Below are positions 1 to 5,374 of a stretch of DNA of 8,845 nucleotides, piece by piece. Source of the DNA: Patescibacteria group bacterium (GTDB lineage: Bacteria; Patescibacteriota; Gracilibacteria; UBA1369; JAHJTR01); assembly GCA_018829865.1 (NCBI GenBank), contig JAHJTR010000001.1, positions 1 to 8,845 on the forward strand. Reading direction: 5' to 3'. A program made the position numbers and the translations under genes. The first letter of the stretch is position 1. Each line of letters opens with the position of its first letter. The notes beneath the pieces were generated by a model. That model saw only the letters and a list, made by a program, of their open reading frames with translations. It did not search any database and was not told the DNA's origin.

Positions 1-113
1 CCGCAAGCAAATCTCGAAATCTGCGTCTTCGAAAGAGGCACACCCATTTTTTTAGCAATAGCCGCAGCCAAATCACCATGAGATGAGCCTGAAAAAATCA
101 TCAATTTCGCCAT
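1..113 (-). CDS. prs: Ribose-phosphate pyrophosphokinase (PRPP synthetase), N-terminal 37 codons, cut by window edge
   Basis: Reading leftwards from an ATG at 111-113, the 37 visible residues begin MAKLMIFSGSSHGDLA, pass through a helix and a GVPLSK stretch, and reach QISRFACG at the edge. This is the start of PRPP synthetase: the first strand ending in the FSG(S/N) turn, the helix of the form LAxxIAxxxG, and the SRFxxGE segment (here Cys replaces the usual Ala/Asp position before Gly). The enzyme makes 5-phosphoribosyl-1-pyrophosphate from ribose 5-phosphate and ATP in the cytoplasm, for nucleotide, His and Trp synthesis. The PP-motif and catalytic loop lie outside the window. The gene follows the transketolase-like C subunit by 63 bases and has its own promoter candidate. 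The family call is seen from the N-terminal pattern only, but that pattern is distinctive. Confidence 0.85.
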   Translation of the reverse strand, partial: MAKLMIFSGSSHGDLAAAIAKKMGVPLSKTQISRFAC

Positions 114-140
114 ATTTTTTAAGATTAATTTCTGGAGAAT

Positions 141-170
141 AATATAACACTATAAAGACATTCTTGACAA
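141..170 (-). promoter_or_regulatory. Candidate sigma70-type promoter of prs
   Basis: On the minus strand TTGTCA (165-170) is followed after 18 bases by TATATT (141-146), five of six matches to each consensus box. A 17-base reading with TTATAT also works. Transcription would start near 134, leaving about 20 bases of leader before the prs ATG. It starts only 7 bases before the stop of the upstream gene, so prs can be transcribed apart from it. Confidence 0.5.
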
Positions 171-176
171 AATATT

Positions 177-1136
177 TTAATAATACCCAAGCCCTTTCCA
201 CCATTCAATAGCCCTCCTCGCAATCCCCTCCCCATCAATCCCAAAGCGATGATAAACCTGCTGCCATTTACCCGATTCACCAAAAGCGTTATCAACCCCA
301 ATCCGCAAAAGCTCTCTTGGATGATCCTCGCTCAGCACCTCAGCCACCGCGCTTCCAAGTCCTCCAATAATATTATGATCCTCAACCGTAACCAGCAACT
401 TACATTCCCTAGCCGTCTGCACAATCAATTCCCGATCAATCGGCTTAATGCTCGGCATATCAATCACCCGCCCATAAATACTTTTCTCTTTCAACCGATT
501 CAGCGCATCGATACAAGTATGCACCGTCGCCCCCGTCGCAATAAACCCAATATCCTTCCCTTCCCCCATCATATGCCCCTTCCCAATAGTAAATTGATAA
601 CTTTCATCATAAATTTGAGGAGTTTTTTTACTCAGGAGTCTAATGTACGTCGGCCCATAATCATCAACAATTTTTCCAAGAATTCTTTTAGTTTGATAAA
701 AATCACAGGGAGAAAAAACCTTCATGTTCGGCAAACCTCTCATTAGCGAAATATCCTCCAAAGATTGATTAACAGCCCCATCTTGCCCCGCCATAAGGCC
801 GGCATTGGCCCCGATTATTTTTATATTCAAATTAGGCAAACAAACTCCATGCCGAATCTGCTCATAACATCTCCCACTAACATAAACCGCATAACTACAA
901 GCAAAAACAGTCTTCCCGCGAAGTGCGAATCCTGTAGCCGAATTAATCATATTTGCCTCAGCCGTACCAAGATTAAAATGCCGCTCAGGATAATCCGTAG
1001 CAAACGCATCAGTTTTAATGGCATTAGACAAATCCGCATCAAGCACAACCATATTTTTATACAAACCACCCAGTTTACGCAAAACTTCCCCAAAAGCTTG
1101 TGTTGTAGATAAAGCGGAAGAATTAATCATATCCAT
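177..1136 (-). CDS. Transketolase-like enzyme, C-terminal (pyrimidine-domain) subunit, with unusual substrate-site residues
   Basis: The protein has 319 residues, the usual size for the C subunit of a two-gene transketolase. Visible hallmarks are VVLDADLSNAIKT (30-42), the strand-turn NLGTAEANM (55-63) with Glu60 in the place of the glutamate that activates TPP, GQDGAVNQSLEDISLMRGLPNM (117-138), and the C-terminal VEDHNIIGGLGSAVAEVL (251-268). The first half is the pyrimidine-binding domain and the last third the transketolase C-terminal domain. It should pair with the N subunit encoded at 2601-3455 and act in the cytoplasm on ketose/aldose transfer. Compared with known transketolases, several phosphate- or sugar-binding positions appear changed: Thr12 for the Arg of TRxAFG, Asn111 and Asn123 for two active-site His, and Lys for the later Arg. 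Start: ATG at 1134-1136; the ATG two codons later is equally possible, and neither has a clear SD. Family assignment is firm; the exact reaction is not. Confidence 0.87.
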   Translation of the reverse strand: MDMINSSALSTTQAFGEVLRKLGGLYKNMVVLDADLSNAIKTDAFATDYPERHFNLGTAEANMINSATGFALRGKTVFACSYAVYVSGRCYEQIRHGVCLPNLNIKIIGANAGLMAGQDGAVNQSLEDISLMRGLPNMKVFSPCDFYQTKRILGKIVDDYGPTYIRLLSKKTPQIYDESYQFTIGKGHMMGEGKDIGFIATGATVHTCIDALNRLKEKSIYGRVIDMPSIKPIDRELIVQTARECKLLVTVEDHNIIGGLGSAVAEVLSEDHPRELLRIGVDNAFGESGKWQQVYHRFGIDGEGIARRAIEWWKGLGYY

Positions 1137-1180
1137 AAATCACTTTTAGAAATTTGCCATCCACCTGCGAATGCCATTAA

Positions 1181-1208
1181 AGCATAAAAATGACTGACAC
1201 CATAACAA
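1181..1208 (-). promoter_or_regulatory. Weak candidate promoter of the transketolase-like C subunit
   Basis: In the 108-base gap after the lipoprotein gene, minus-strand TTGTTA (1203-1208) is followed after 16 bases by TATGCT (1181-1186), each with four matches to consensus. This is weak, and read-through from the lipoprotein gene is the alternative. I found no terminator hairpin in the gap. Confidence 0.25.
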
Positions 1209-1244
1209 AAACTACATCTCAAAAAGCACACACGCAATCACCCT

Positions 1245-1727
1245 CTACACGGAATCCCCTTCCAAAGTTGAAATATTAATTTTATCGCCAAAGTTAATGC
1301 TGTAATCGTCGGATAGTCCCCCATTAATCTCCAAAAGATACCTAACCTTATGTTCACTTGCATAATTCTCGCAAGTTTCAGTTGCGCACGGCTGCACATC
1401 CTTAAAAATATCCACAATATTCAAATCCTCATCAATAAAAATCATATCAAGCGGAATCAACGTATTTTTCATCCATAAGGAGGCATAAGACGGTTTCCTC
1501 AAGTCAAAAAGCATCGCCTGATTATCATCAAGCGATTCACGATACATCAAACCCTGCTCCATCTCGGCAGCGGAATCGGCAACTTCGGCAACAAATTCTT
1601 TAGCATCTTTAATAGTTTCGATTTTAACGATAACTTTTTCATCGCTTGGACCAGTCAACAAATCACATCCCGAAAGCCCCATCAGCAAAATCACAAAAGA
1701 AAAAACTATAAATAATTTACGAAACAT
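1245..1727 (-). CDS. DUF192-family (COG1430) lipoprotein
   Basis: The protein has 160 residues. Residues 1-20 form a lipoprotein signal: a basic MFRK start, a hydrophobic core and the lipobox LSGC with Cys21 as the lipidated residue, so it should be anchored on the outer face of the cytoplasmic membrane. The DUF192 domain covers about 42-155: EVADSAAEMEQGLMYRESL (48-66), AMLFDL (71-76), SLWMKNTLIPLDMIFID (83-99), the Pro-Cys of VQPC (111-114), YLLEINGG (130-137) and a late GD (147-148). These match the family's blocks in order and spacing. The biochemical role of DUF192 is not established. Cys114 and Cys119 could form a disulfide (inference). Start: ATG at 1725-1727, which places the signal peptide correctly. 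Its upstream neighbour on the same strand is separated by the oppositely oriented toxin-antitoxin pair, so it needs its own promoter. Confidence 0.9.
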   Translation of the reverse strand: MFRKLFIVFSFVILLMGLSGCDLLTGPSDEKVIVKIETIKDAKEFVAEVADSAAEMEQGLMYRESLDDNQAMLFDLRKPSYASLWMKNTLIPLDMIFIDEDLNIVDIFKDVQPCATETCENYASEHKVRYLLEINGGLSDDYSINFGDKINISTLEGDSV

Positions 1728-1780
1728 TTTAGAAATAATTTAAAATTTAAACATATTTAATTTTCATATAACACCCGCAT

Positions 1781-1810
1781 AATATACGAAACAGACTTTT
1801 TTTAACACAA
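1781..1810 (-). promoter_or_regulatory. Candidate promoter of the DUF192 lipoprotein gene
   Basis: On the minus strand TTGTGT (1805-1810) is followed after 18 bases by TATATT (1781-1786). The -10 box is good (5/6); the -35 box keeps only TTG. The predicted start near 1774 leaves a leader of about 47 AT-rich bases. It lies in the 190-base divergent region shared with the antitoxin gene. That region is otherwise AT-rich with no visible gene or hairpin. Confidence 0.35.
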
Positions 1811-1858
1811 AACACACAAATATACCAATAAACAAGATAAATTCTATATAAAAAATAA

Positions 1859-1887
1859 TTTACAACCTTCTCATTATTTGCAATAAT
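1859..1887 (+). promoter_or_regulatory. Candidate promoter of the toxin-antitoxin pair
   Basis: Plus-strand TTTACA (1859-1864) and AATAAT (1882-1887) are 17 bases apart, each with one mismatch to consensus. The start would fall near 1894, about 24 bases before the antitoxin ATG. Many TA operons are autoregulated here, but I see no clear inverted-repeat operator. AT-richness makes chance matches likely. Confidence 0.4.
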
Positions 1888-1917
1888 TTAAATATAAAAA
1901 GCTTACCTCAACTAAAC

Positions 1918-2049
1918 ATGCAAAAAGAAAAAATTCCAAAAGATAGACCGGCATTCCTGGTTGACGAACAATTAAAAGAAGCCGCAAAAAAAGCAGCTAA
2001 AGCTTTCGAACAAGAAGAAAAGGAATTAGAAGAATACAGATATGCATAA
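1918..2049 (+). CDS. Small (43-aa) putative antitoxin of a PIN-domain toxin
   Basis: An ATG at 1918 opens a 43-codon frame ending TAA at 2047-2049. The product starts MQKEKIPKDRPAFLVD and continues as one charged amphipathic helix rich in Lys, Ala and Glu, ending EEYRYA. The frame stays open upstream to 1852 but has no other ATG, GTG or TTG, so this start is the only conventional one. It overlaps the next gene by 8 bases (ATGCATAA), the tight coupling typical of antitoxin-toxin operons. The antitoxin role is inferred from position, size and charge. I cannot match the sequence to a named family, and it is too short for a standard DNA-binding domain plus toxin-wrapping tail. It may be only the toxin-binding part, or a non-DNA-binding antitoxin. 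No SD is visible. Confidence 0.65.
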   Translation: MQKEKIPKDRPAFLVDEQLKEAAKKAAKAFEQEEKELEEYRYA

Positions 2050-2590
2050 ATTTAAAGATAAGCACCTATTAATAGATACAAATCTACTCATTGCTATATC
2101 TAAATATAGCGGAGACGGATTTTTTGATAACTTTCTAAAAAAATTAGAAAACCAAAATATAAAATCAGTAATTGAAGAAGCAACTTTATTTGAATTCAGA
2201 AGAGGATCAAGAAAACAATCACATCTAGACGACAAAAATCAATTCTTAAATTTTCTATTTGGAGGAGAAAAAAATAAAATGATTTTACAAAGCTCAACTT
2301 CCAAAGAAATTCTTAATAATGCAGAAAAATTAGCAATTATATATAGTCACAAAAATCCTAACTTATCAAAACAGATATCTTTTGTAGATTGCCTAGTGGC
2401 TTCACAACTAATGAAATACAAAAACAATCTCTATCTTGCTACAATAGACAACAATGACTATCCATTATTCATTTTTAATCGTGATAAACTGGTAACTATA
2501 GATACAAAAAAAGAAATAATAAATATCGGCATCTACTCTTTTAATGAAGAAAAATACCAACAATGTTTAGCAGATTTTAAAAAAGCCTGA
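2042..2590 (+). CDS. PIN-domain ribonuclease toxin (VapC-like)
   Basis: The protein has 182 residues. The N-terminal strand LLIDTNLLI (9-17) carries Asp12; Glu51 lies in EATLFEFRRGS; SFVDCLVASQLM (113-124) carries Asp116; and LATIDNNDYPLF (132-143) supplies Asp136 and Asp139. This order of acidic residues is that of the PIN Mg-dependent nuclease fold, and the IDTNxL and xDCLxA patterns are the VapC type. VapC toxins cut tRNA or rRNA and arrest translation. At 182 residues it is longer than the common VapC of about 130-140, with an extra C-terminal tail (about 150-182). It is the only strand-inverted operon in the window, is visibly more AT-rich than the transketolase genes beside it, and leans on AGA and ATA codons, suggesting acquisition by transfer. 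It ends 10 bases from the convergent end of the transketolase N gene, with no hairpin between them. Confidence 0.85.
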   Translation: MHKFKDKHLLIDTNLLIAISKYSGDGFFDNFLKKLENQNIKSVIEEATLFEFRRGSRKQSHLDDKNQFLNFLFGGEKNKMILQSSTSKEILNNAEKLAIIYSHKNPNLSKQISFVDCLVASQLMKYKNNLYLATIDNNDYPLFIFNRDKLVTIDTKKEIINIGIYSFNEEKYQQCLADFKKA

Positions 2591-2600
2591 TTTCACCCCC

Positions 2601-3455
2601 TCAAACCTGCGCCCTAAGCAAAGGCAGCACCTCCTCCATCTCCGCATCACTAAGCACACTCCGACTATAAGCCGCTTTATGCTCAGCAAACGGAATCCCC
2701 TTGCCTTTTATGGTATTACAAATAATCACCACCGGCTTACGCTTCACATTCCACGCCTTATTTATCGCCTCCAGCAGCATATCAAAATTATGCCCATCAA
2801 TAATTCGAATCGGATACCAACCGAATGAAGTAAATTTCTCAAAAATCGGATCAATCTCCATAATCTGCGCAACCCGCCCATCCATTTGCAGTTTATTCCT
2901 ATCAACAAAAGCAATCATATTATCCAGCCGATAATGCGCCGCACTCATCGCCGCCTCCCAATTCTGCCCTTCCTGCAGCTCAGCATCGCCTAAAATCGTG
3001 TAAACTTTATTAGGTTTTTTATCAAGTTTTAAGGACAACGCCAACCCCACCGAAACGGATAACCCCTGCCCAAGAGAGCCTGTAGTCGCATCAACTCCGG
3101 GAATTTTAACAGAAGGAAACCCCGAAAGCAGCCCCCCAACCTTAGCAAAATATTTAAGTTCATCTTCAGCAAAAAACCCCCGCTGCGCCAAAGCCGCATA
3201 AAGAGCCGGCGCCGCATGCCCCTTCGAAAAAACCAAAAAATCCCGCTCATCCCATTGCGACTTTTTAGGATCAACCCTCATCACTTGCCGATCATTAATC
3301 ACCCCAAAATAAAGCGCAGCCACAATCTCCATCACACTCATCACCGACCCCGTATACCCATAATTCGCCTCATGCATCGCTTCAAGCGCCATCACCCTAA
3401 GTTTAGCCGCAATCCTCTCAAGTTTTTTATTTTCCATCAAGCTTAAATTATCCAT
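2601..3455 (-). CDS. Transketolase-like enzyme, N-terminal (TPP pyrophosphate-domain) subunit, with unusual active-site residues
   Basis: The protein has 284 residues, typical for the N subunit of a split transketolase. It shows FSKGHAAPALYAAL (76-89) with His80, TTGSLGQGLSVSVGLAL (124-140), and the TPP/Mg motif running from GDAELQEG (156-163) to FVDRN (183-187), followed by LQMDG, FGWYPIRIIDGHNF (211-224) and TIKGKGIPF (248-256). It should join the C subunit encoded at 177-1136 with TPP bound between them. Oddities: the usual SGHPGGS reads YGYTGSV (Tyr34 for His), the usual GHP before PGV reads GFP (Phe113 for His), the usual GDG is GDA, and the late WHG is YSR. Start: ATG at 3453-3455, only 4 bases after the folK stop, so translation is probably coupled. 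An in-frame ATG six codons later is an alternative. The family is certain; the substrate is open. Confidence 0.87.
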   Translation of the reverse strand: MDNLSLMENKKLERIAAKLRVMALEAMHEANYGYTGSVMSVMEIVAALYFGVINDRQVMRVDPKKSQWDERDFLVFSKGHAAPALYAALAQRGFFAEDELKYFAKVGGLLSGFPSVKIPGVDATTGSLGQGLSVSVGLALSLKLDKKPNKVYTILGDAELQEGQNWEAAMSAAHYRLDNMIAFVDRNKLQMDGRVAQIMEIDPIFEKFTSFGWYPIRIIDGHNFDMLLEAINKAWNVKRKPVVIICNTIKGKGIPFAEHKAAYSRSVLSDAEMEEVLPLLRAQV

Positions 3456-3459
3456 TTTT

Positions 3460-3942
3460 TTAATGCAGCCTCACTATACTCACATCCTCGCAGCTATTCA
3501 ACAGTTCATTTAGCGGTTTTTTAAGTTGAGGATGGAGAATATCCCCGGCGATTTCACTTAACGGTAGCAGCACAAATTTGCGCTTATGTAATTGTTTATG
3601 AGGAATAGTCAAAACTTCCTCCTCAATAATCCGATCATCATAAAGCAAAATATCAATATCAATCAGCCGAGGCCCCCATTTTTCGCCCTTTTCTCTCCCC
3701 ATATCACTCTCAATTTTTTTACAAAATTCCAAAAGTTCTTGAGGAGTAAGGGCAGTCTCAGCCAAAACACACATATTCAAAAACCAAGGCTGATCCTTTT
3801 TGCCAAAAGGCTCACTTTCATAAAGATTAGAAGATTTAATTATCTGCACACTCGGCTCTAAAAAATGCAGAGCCATTCTTAAATTCTCTTCAAGATCACC
3901 TAAATTTGTACCGAGACCAAGACAAATCATTCCTTTTTTCAT
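3460..3942 (-). CDS. folK: 2-amino-4-hydroxy-6-hydroxymethyldihydropteridine pyrophosphokinase (HPPK)
   Basis: This enzyme transfers pyrophosphate from ATP to 6-hydroxymethyl-7,8-dihydropterin, the step before dihydropteroate synthase in folate synthesis. With the ATG at 3940-3942 it has 160 residues, the normal HPPK length. Visible: the opening CLGLGTNLGD (7-16); YESEPFGKKDQPWFLN, which contacts the pterin; the signature WGPRLIDIDILLYDD (89-103) with Arg92 and the Mg-binding Asp95 and Asp97; and LTIPHKQLHKRKFVLLPL with His115. These residues fall at the same numbers as in the E. coli enzyme. A TTG five codons upstream (3955-3957) could extend it, but it adds nothing conserved, so I prefer the ATG. 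No other folate genes are in the window. The gene lies 32 bases after the membrane protein gene and 4 bases before the transketolase N subunit, apparently one transcript. Confidence 0.93.
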   Translation of the reverse strand: MKKGMICLGLGTNLGDLEENLRMALHFLEPSVQIIKSSNLYESEPFGKKDQPWFLNMCVLAETALTPQELLEFCKKIESDMGREKGEKWGPRLIDIDILLYDDRIIEEEVLTIPHKQLHKRKFVLLPLSEIAGDILHPQLKKPLNELLNSCEDVSIVRLH

Positions 3943-3974
3943 AATTACAAGACTCAATACCGGTTAAAACATTC

Positions 3975-4358
3975 TTATCTTTTACCAAAGCCGTACCCGG
4001 CCCCAAAACCACCACTTCCAGCAAATAAAGCAGTAATAGCCTGAGAAATATACTCCGGTGCAAATTTAAATACAGCCGCTAATACTGAAAGTATAACTGT
4101 CGCACCTCCCACATAATAAAACTTACTATCCCATCTTTCATCCTTTCGATCTTGATGCACTTTATCAATTATATCACTTCTTTGATCTAACAATTTATCA
4201 ATATGACCAGTATTTAATTTACTTCCGATCCCTGACCCATGCTCCAACTCAGCCAATACCATTTCTATACTTTCGGTTCTTTCGCGAGGACGAATAGGCC
4301 TATTATCACCTGATGTTATTTCTTGAGTCGAAGACGGAATTGTTTCGTTACCATTCAT
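3975..4358 (-). CDS. Small membrane protein with a C-terminal two-helix hairpin
   Basis: The protein has 127 residues. Residues 1-35 are polar and probably disordered; 36-78 are charged and helical (LLDQRSDIIDKVHQDRKDER), predicted cytoplasmic. Two hydrophobic segments follow, about 80-99 and 103-123, separated by a short KFAPEY turn, and the end is a glycine-rich GSGGFGAGYGFGKR. Small proteins with this plan (charged helix, TM hairpin, Gly-rich end, GK/GR terminus) are common as unnamed bacterial membrane proteins, and some carry DUF2335-like labels; I cannot assign the family with certainty. No catalytic motif is seen. The ATG (4356-4358) overlaps the end of the upstream small gene by 11 bases, so the two are likely translated together and may act as a pair. 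Function unknown. Confidence 0.7.
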   Translation of the reverse strand: MNGNETIPSSTQEITSGDNRPIRPRERTESIEMVLAELEHGSGIGSKLNTGHIDKLLDQRSDIIDKVHQDRKDERWDSKFYYVGGATVILSVLAAVFKFAPEYISQAITALFAGSGGFGAGYGFGKR

Positions 4359-4641
4359 AAGAAGTTTTATTAATCCATTTCATAAACAACAATTTATTTT
4401 TTTTATCTTCACTCTTTTGTTGAAATAAAGTTTTTACACCAATTTGAATTTCTTGCTCTAAGTATTTTCCCAAATATAATCGAATTAACCTTTTTGCTAG
4501 TTTTTCATCAATTCTACCATTCGCTTTCATCTCAATAATCTTATCAATCTTTTCATCAAGATCATCCGCATACACCGAAGCATACCCATTTTGATCACTA
4601 CCCTGTTTTTCAACGCTATATTGAGCATTTAAGCTTATCAT
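4348..4641 (-). CDS. Small helical protein of unknown function, paired with the membrane protein
   Basis: The protein has 97 residues with no signal or membrane segment. The first 25 residues are polar. From about 27 to 75 it is a strongly helical, charged stretch (DDLDEKIDKIIEMKANGRIDEKLAKRLIRLY in two pieces around an NGRID turn), and the tail is basic and aromatic (FMKWINKTSYEW). A helix-turn-helix-like helical hairpin centred on the NGRID turn is possible, but I recognise no family. It ends inside the start of the two-TM gene (11-base overlap). Start: ATG at 4639-4641, with an in-frame TAA four codons further upstream, so it cannot extend far. A strong SD-like sequence lies 32 bases before this ATG, too far to serve it directly. 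The gene is AT-rich like the PIN gene. Confidence 0.65.
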   Translation of the reverse strand: MISLNAQYSVEKQGSDQNGYASVYADDLDEKIDKIIEMKANGRIDEKLAKRLIRLYLGKYLEQEIQIGVKTLFQQKSEDKKNKLLFMKWINKTSYEW

Positions 4642-4673
4642 AATGTGTATTTGTTACAACTATCAATATAAAT

Positions 4674-4680
4674 CCTCCTT
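4674..4680 (-). promoter_or_regulatory. Strong SD-like sequence serving a possible 16-codon leader ORF
   Basis: Minus-strand AAGGAGG is a full match to the 16S anti-SD and the only one seen before any gene here. It is followed after 7 bases by TTG (4664-4666), which opens 16 codons ending TAG at 4616-4618. This runs past the ATG of the 97-aa gene in another frame. It could be a leader peptide coupling or dampening translation of the downstream pair, or a chance purine run. No conservation can be judged from one sequence. Confidence 0.3.
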
Positions 4681-4690
4681 ACTCTTACAT

Positions 4691-4718
4691 TTTATATTAA
4701 AATCCAAACCCCACACAA
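4691..4718 (-). promoter_or_regulatory. Candidate promoter of the small-protein/membrane-protein operon
   Basis: Minus-strand TTGTGT (4713-4718) and TATAAA (4691-4696) are separated by 16 bases. The -35 box is weak apart from TTG; the -10 box matches 5/6. The start would fall near 4684, just ahead of the SD-like AAGGAGG. It lies in the 124-base gap after the Nudix gene and may drive the genes through folK and the transketolase N subunit. Confidence 0.4.
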
Positions 4719-4765
4719 GGTAATAACAAATAAATTTATATTCTATTAATAATTCTTAAAACCAA

Positions 4766-5299
4766 TTATCTACCCCTCAAACTCTTCTTCACCTGCTGCA
4801 CAATTTTCCAATTACCTGCATAAGACATCATGCTCTCTTTAATCTCATTGACGGAGAACCATCTAACCTCAGCCACATCACTCATAGCTATGATTTTCCC
4901 TTTCTTAAGCTTCACATAATAATACATATTCAAAGCCGCTTCACGCCAAAGACTCGGGAACAAACTCACATGCACATTCACAAAATCACCGACCGTACAA
5001 TCAACTCCCAACTCTTCCTTAATCTCACGCTTAAGCCCATCAACAGGATTCTCATTATTATTCAAAAAACCACCGGCAAAATCCCATTTACCTATAGCTG
5101 GCTTAATCGCTCTTTTAGTAAGCAGCAGCTCATTTTCACTATTTAAAATCACCGCATTAGACGTCGGTGAAGAATTCACATACATCACATAATCACATTT
5201 TGGACACACATTTCTGATATCTTGCTCAAGACCCACTTTCTTTTTCTCAAATTTAGTGGAGCAAACAGGGCAGAATCGATACGGTTTTAACTTTTGCAT
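4766..5299 (-). CDS. Nudix hydrolase with N-terminal zinc ribbon
   Basis: The protein has 177 residues. Residues 10-35 carry CPVC...CPKC (Cys10, Cys13, Cys32, Cys35), a four-cysteine zinc ribbon like that of NADH-pyrophosphatase-type Nudix proteins. The Nudix fold follows from about 45. Its box fits GX5EX7REUXEEXGU exactly: Gly77, Glu83, Arg91-Glu92, Glu95-Glu96, Gly98-Val99, which binds the metal and activates water to split a nucleoside diphosphate linked to another group. The late strand VAEVRWFSVNEI (142-153) is the usual Nudix ending. The SQPWPFPxS array expected after the box in NudC is not present, so I do not call it NudC; the substrate (NADH, ADP-ribose, an oxidised nucleotide) is open. 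Start: ATG at 5297-5299, directly before the ribbon, with no clear SD. It lies 75 bases after the coiled-coil gene, a gap with no hairpin. Confidence 0.9.
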   Translation of the reverse strand: MQKLKPYRFCPVCSTKFEKKKVGLEQDIRNVCPKCDYVMYVNSSPTSNAVILNSENELLLTKRAIKPAIGKWDFAGGFLNNNENPVDGLKREIKEELGVDCTVGDFVNVHVSLFPSLWREAALNMYYYVKLKKGKIIAMSDVAEVRWFSVNEIKESMMSYAGNWKIVQQVKKSLRGR

Positions 5300-5374
5300 A
5301 AAATTTTAATTAAACAGAATAAAAGTTAAGCCGCCACCACCAAAAGTGCAAGCAAAAAACTTCAATTACGACCC

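Noticed and set aside
249..1112. Plus-strand open frames (165 and 115 aa) within 249-1112
   Set aside because: They lie antisense inside the well-conserved transketolase-like C subunit, and their Pro/Asn/His/Arg-rich translations look like mirror products of its codons. No RBS or family pattern.
2026..2235. Minus-strand 69-aa frame opposite the PIN gene
   Set aside because: It is antisense to the PIN domain's Asp12/Glu51 region and shows no motif of its own.
2591..2600. Bidirectional terminator between the convergent PIN and transketolase N genes
   Set aside because: The 10-base gap has no inverted repeat. I found no convincing GC-rich hairpin plus T-run in this or any other gap in the window.
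2588..2603. Recoded TGA (glycine) as in Gracilibacteria/Absconditabacteria
   Set aside because: No in-frame TGA occurs within any conserved gene, and TGA ends two genes at the expected family lengths. The standard code fits.
2701..3446. Open frames on both strands inside the transketolase N subunit
   Set aside because: Shadows of a conserved gene; the frame with the TPP motif is clearly the real one.
3943..3957. TTG start extending folK by five codons
   Set aside because: HPPK begins just before the GLGTNLGD strand. The ATG at 3940-3942 gives normal length and aligns catalytic residues with E. coli numbering.
4766..5299. Calling the Nudix gene nudC
   Set aside because: It has a zinc ribbon and a perfect Nudix box but lacks the SQPWPFPxS motif that marks NADH/NAD-cap pyrophosphatases, and it is shorter than NudC.
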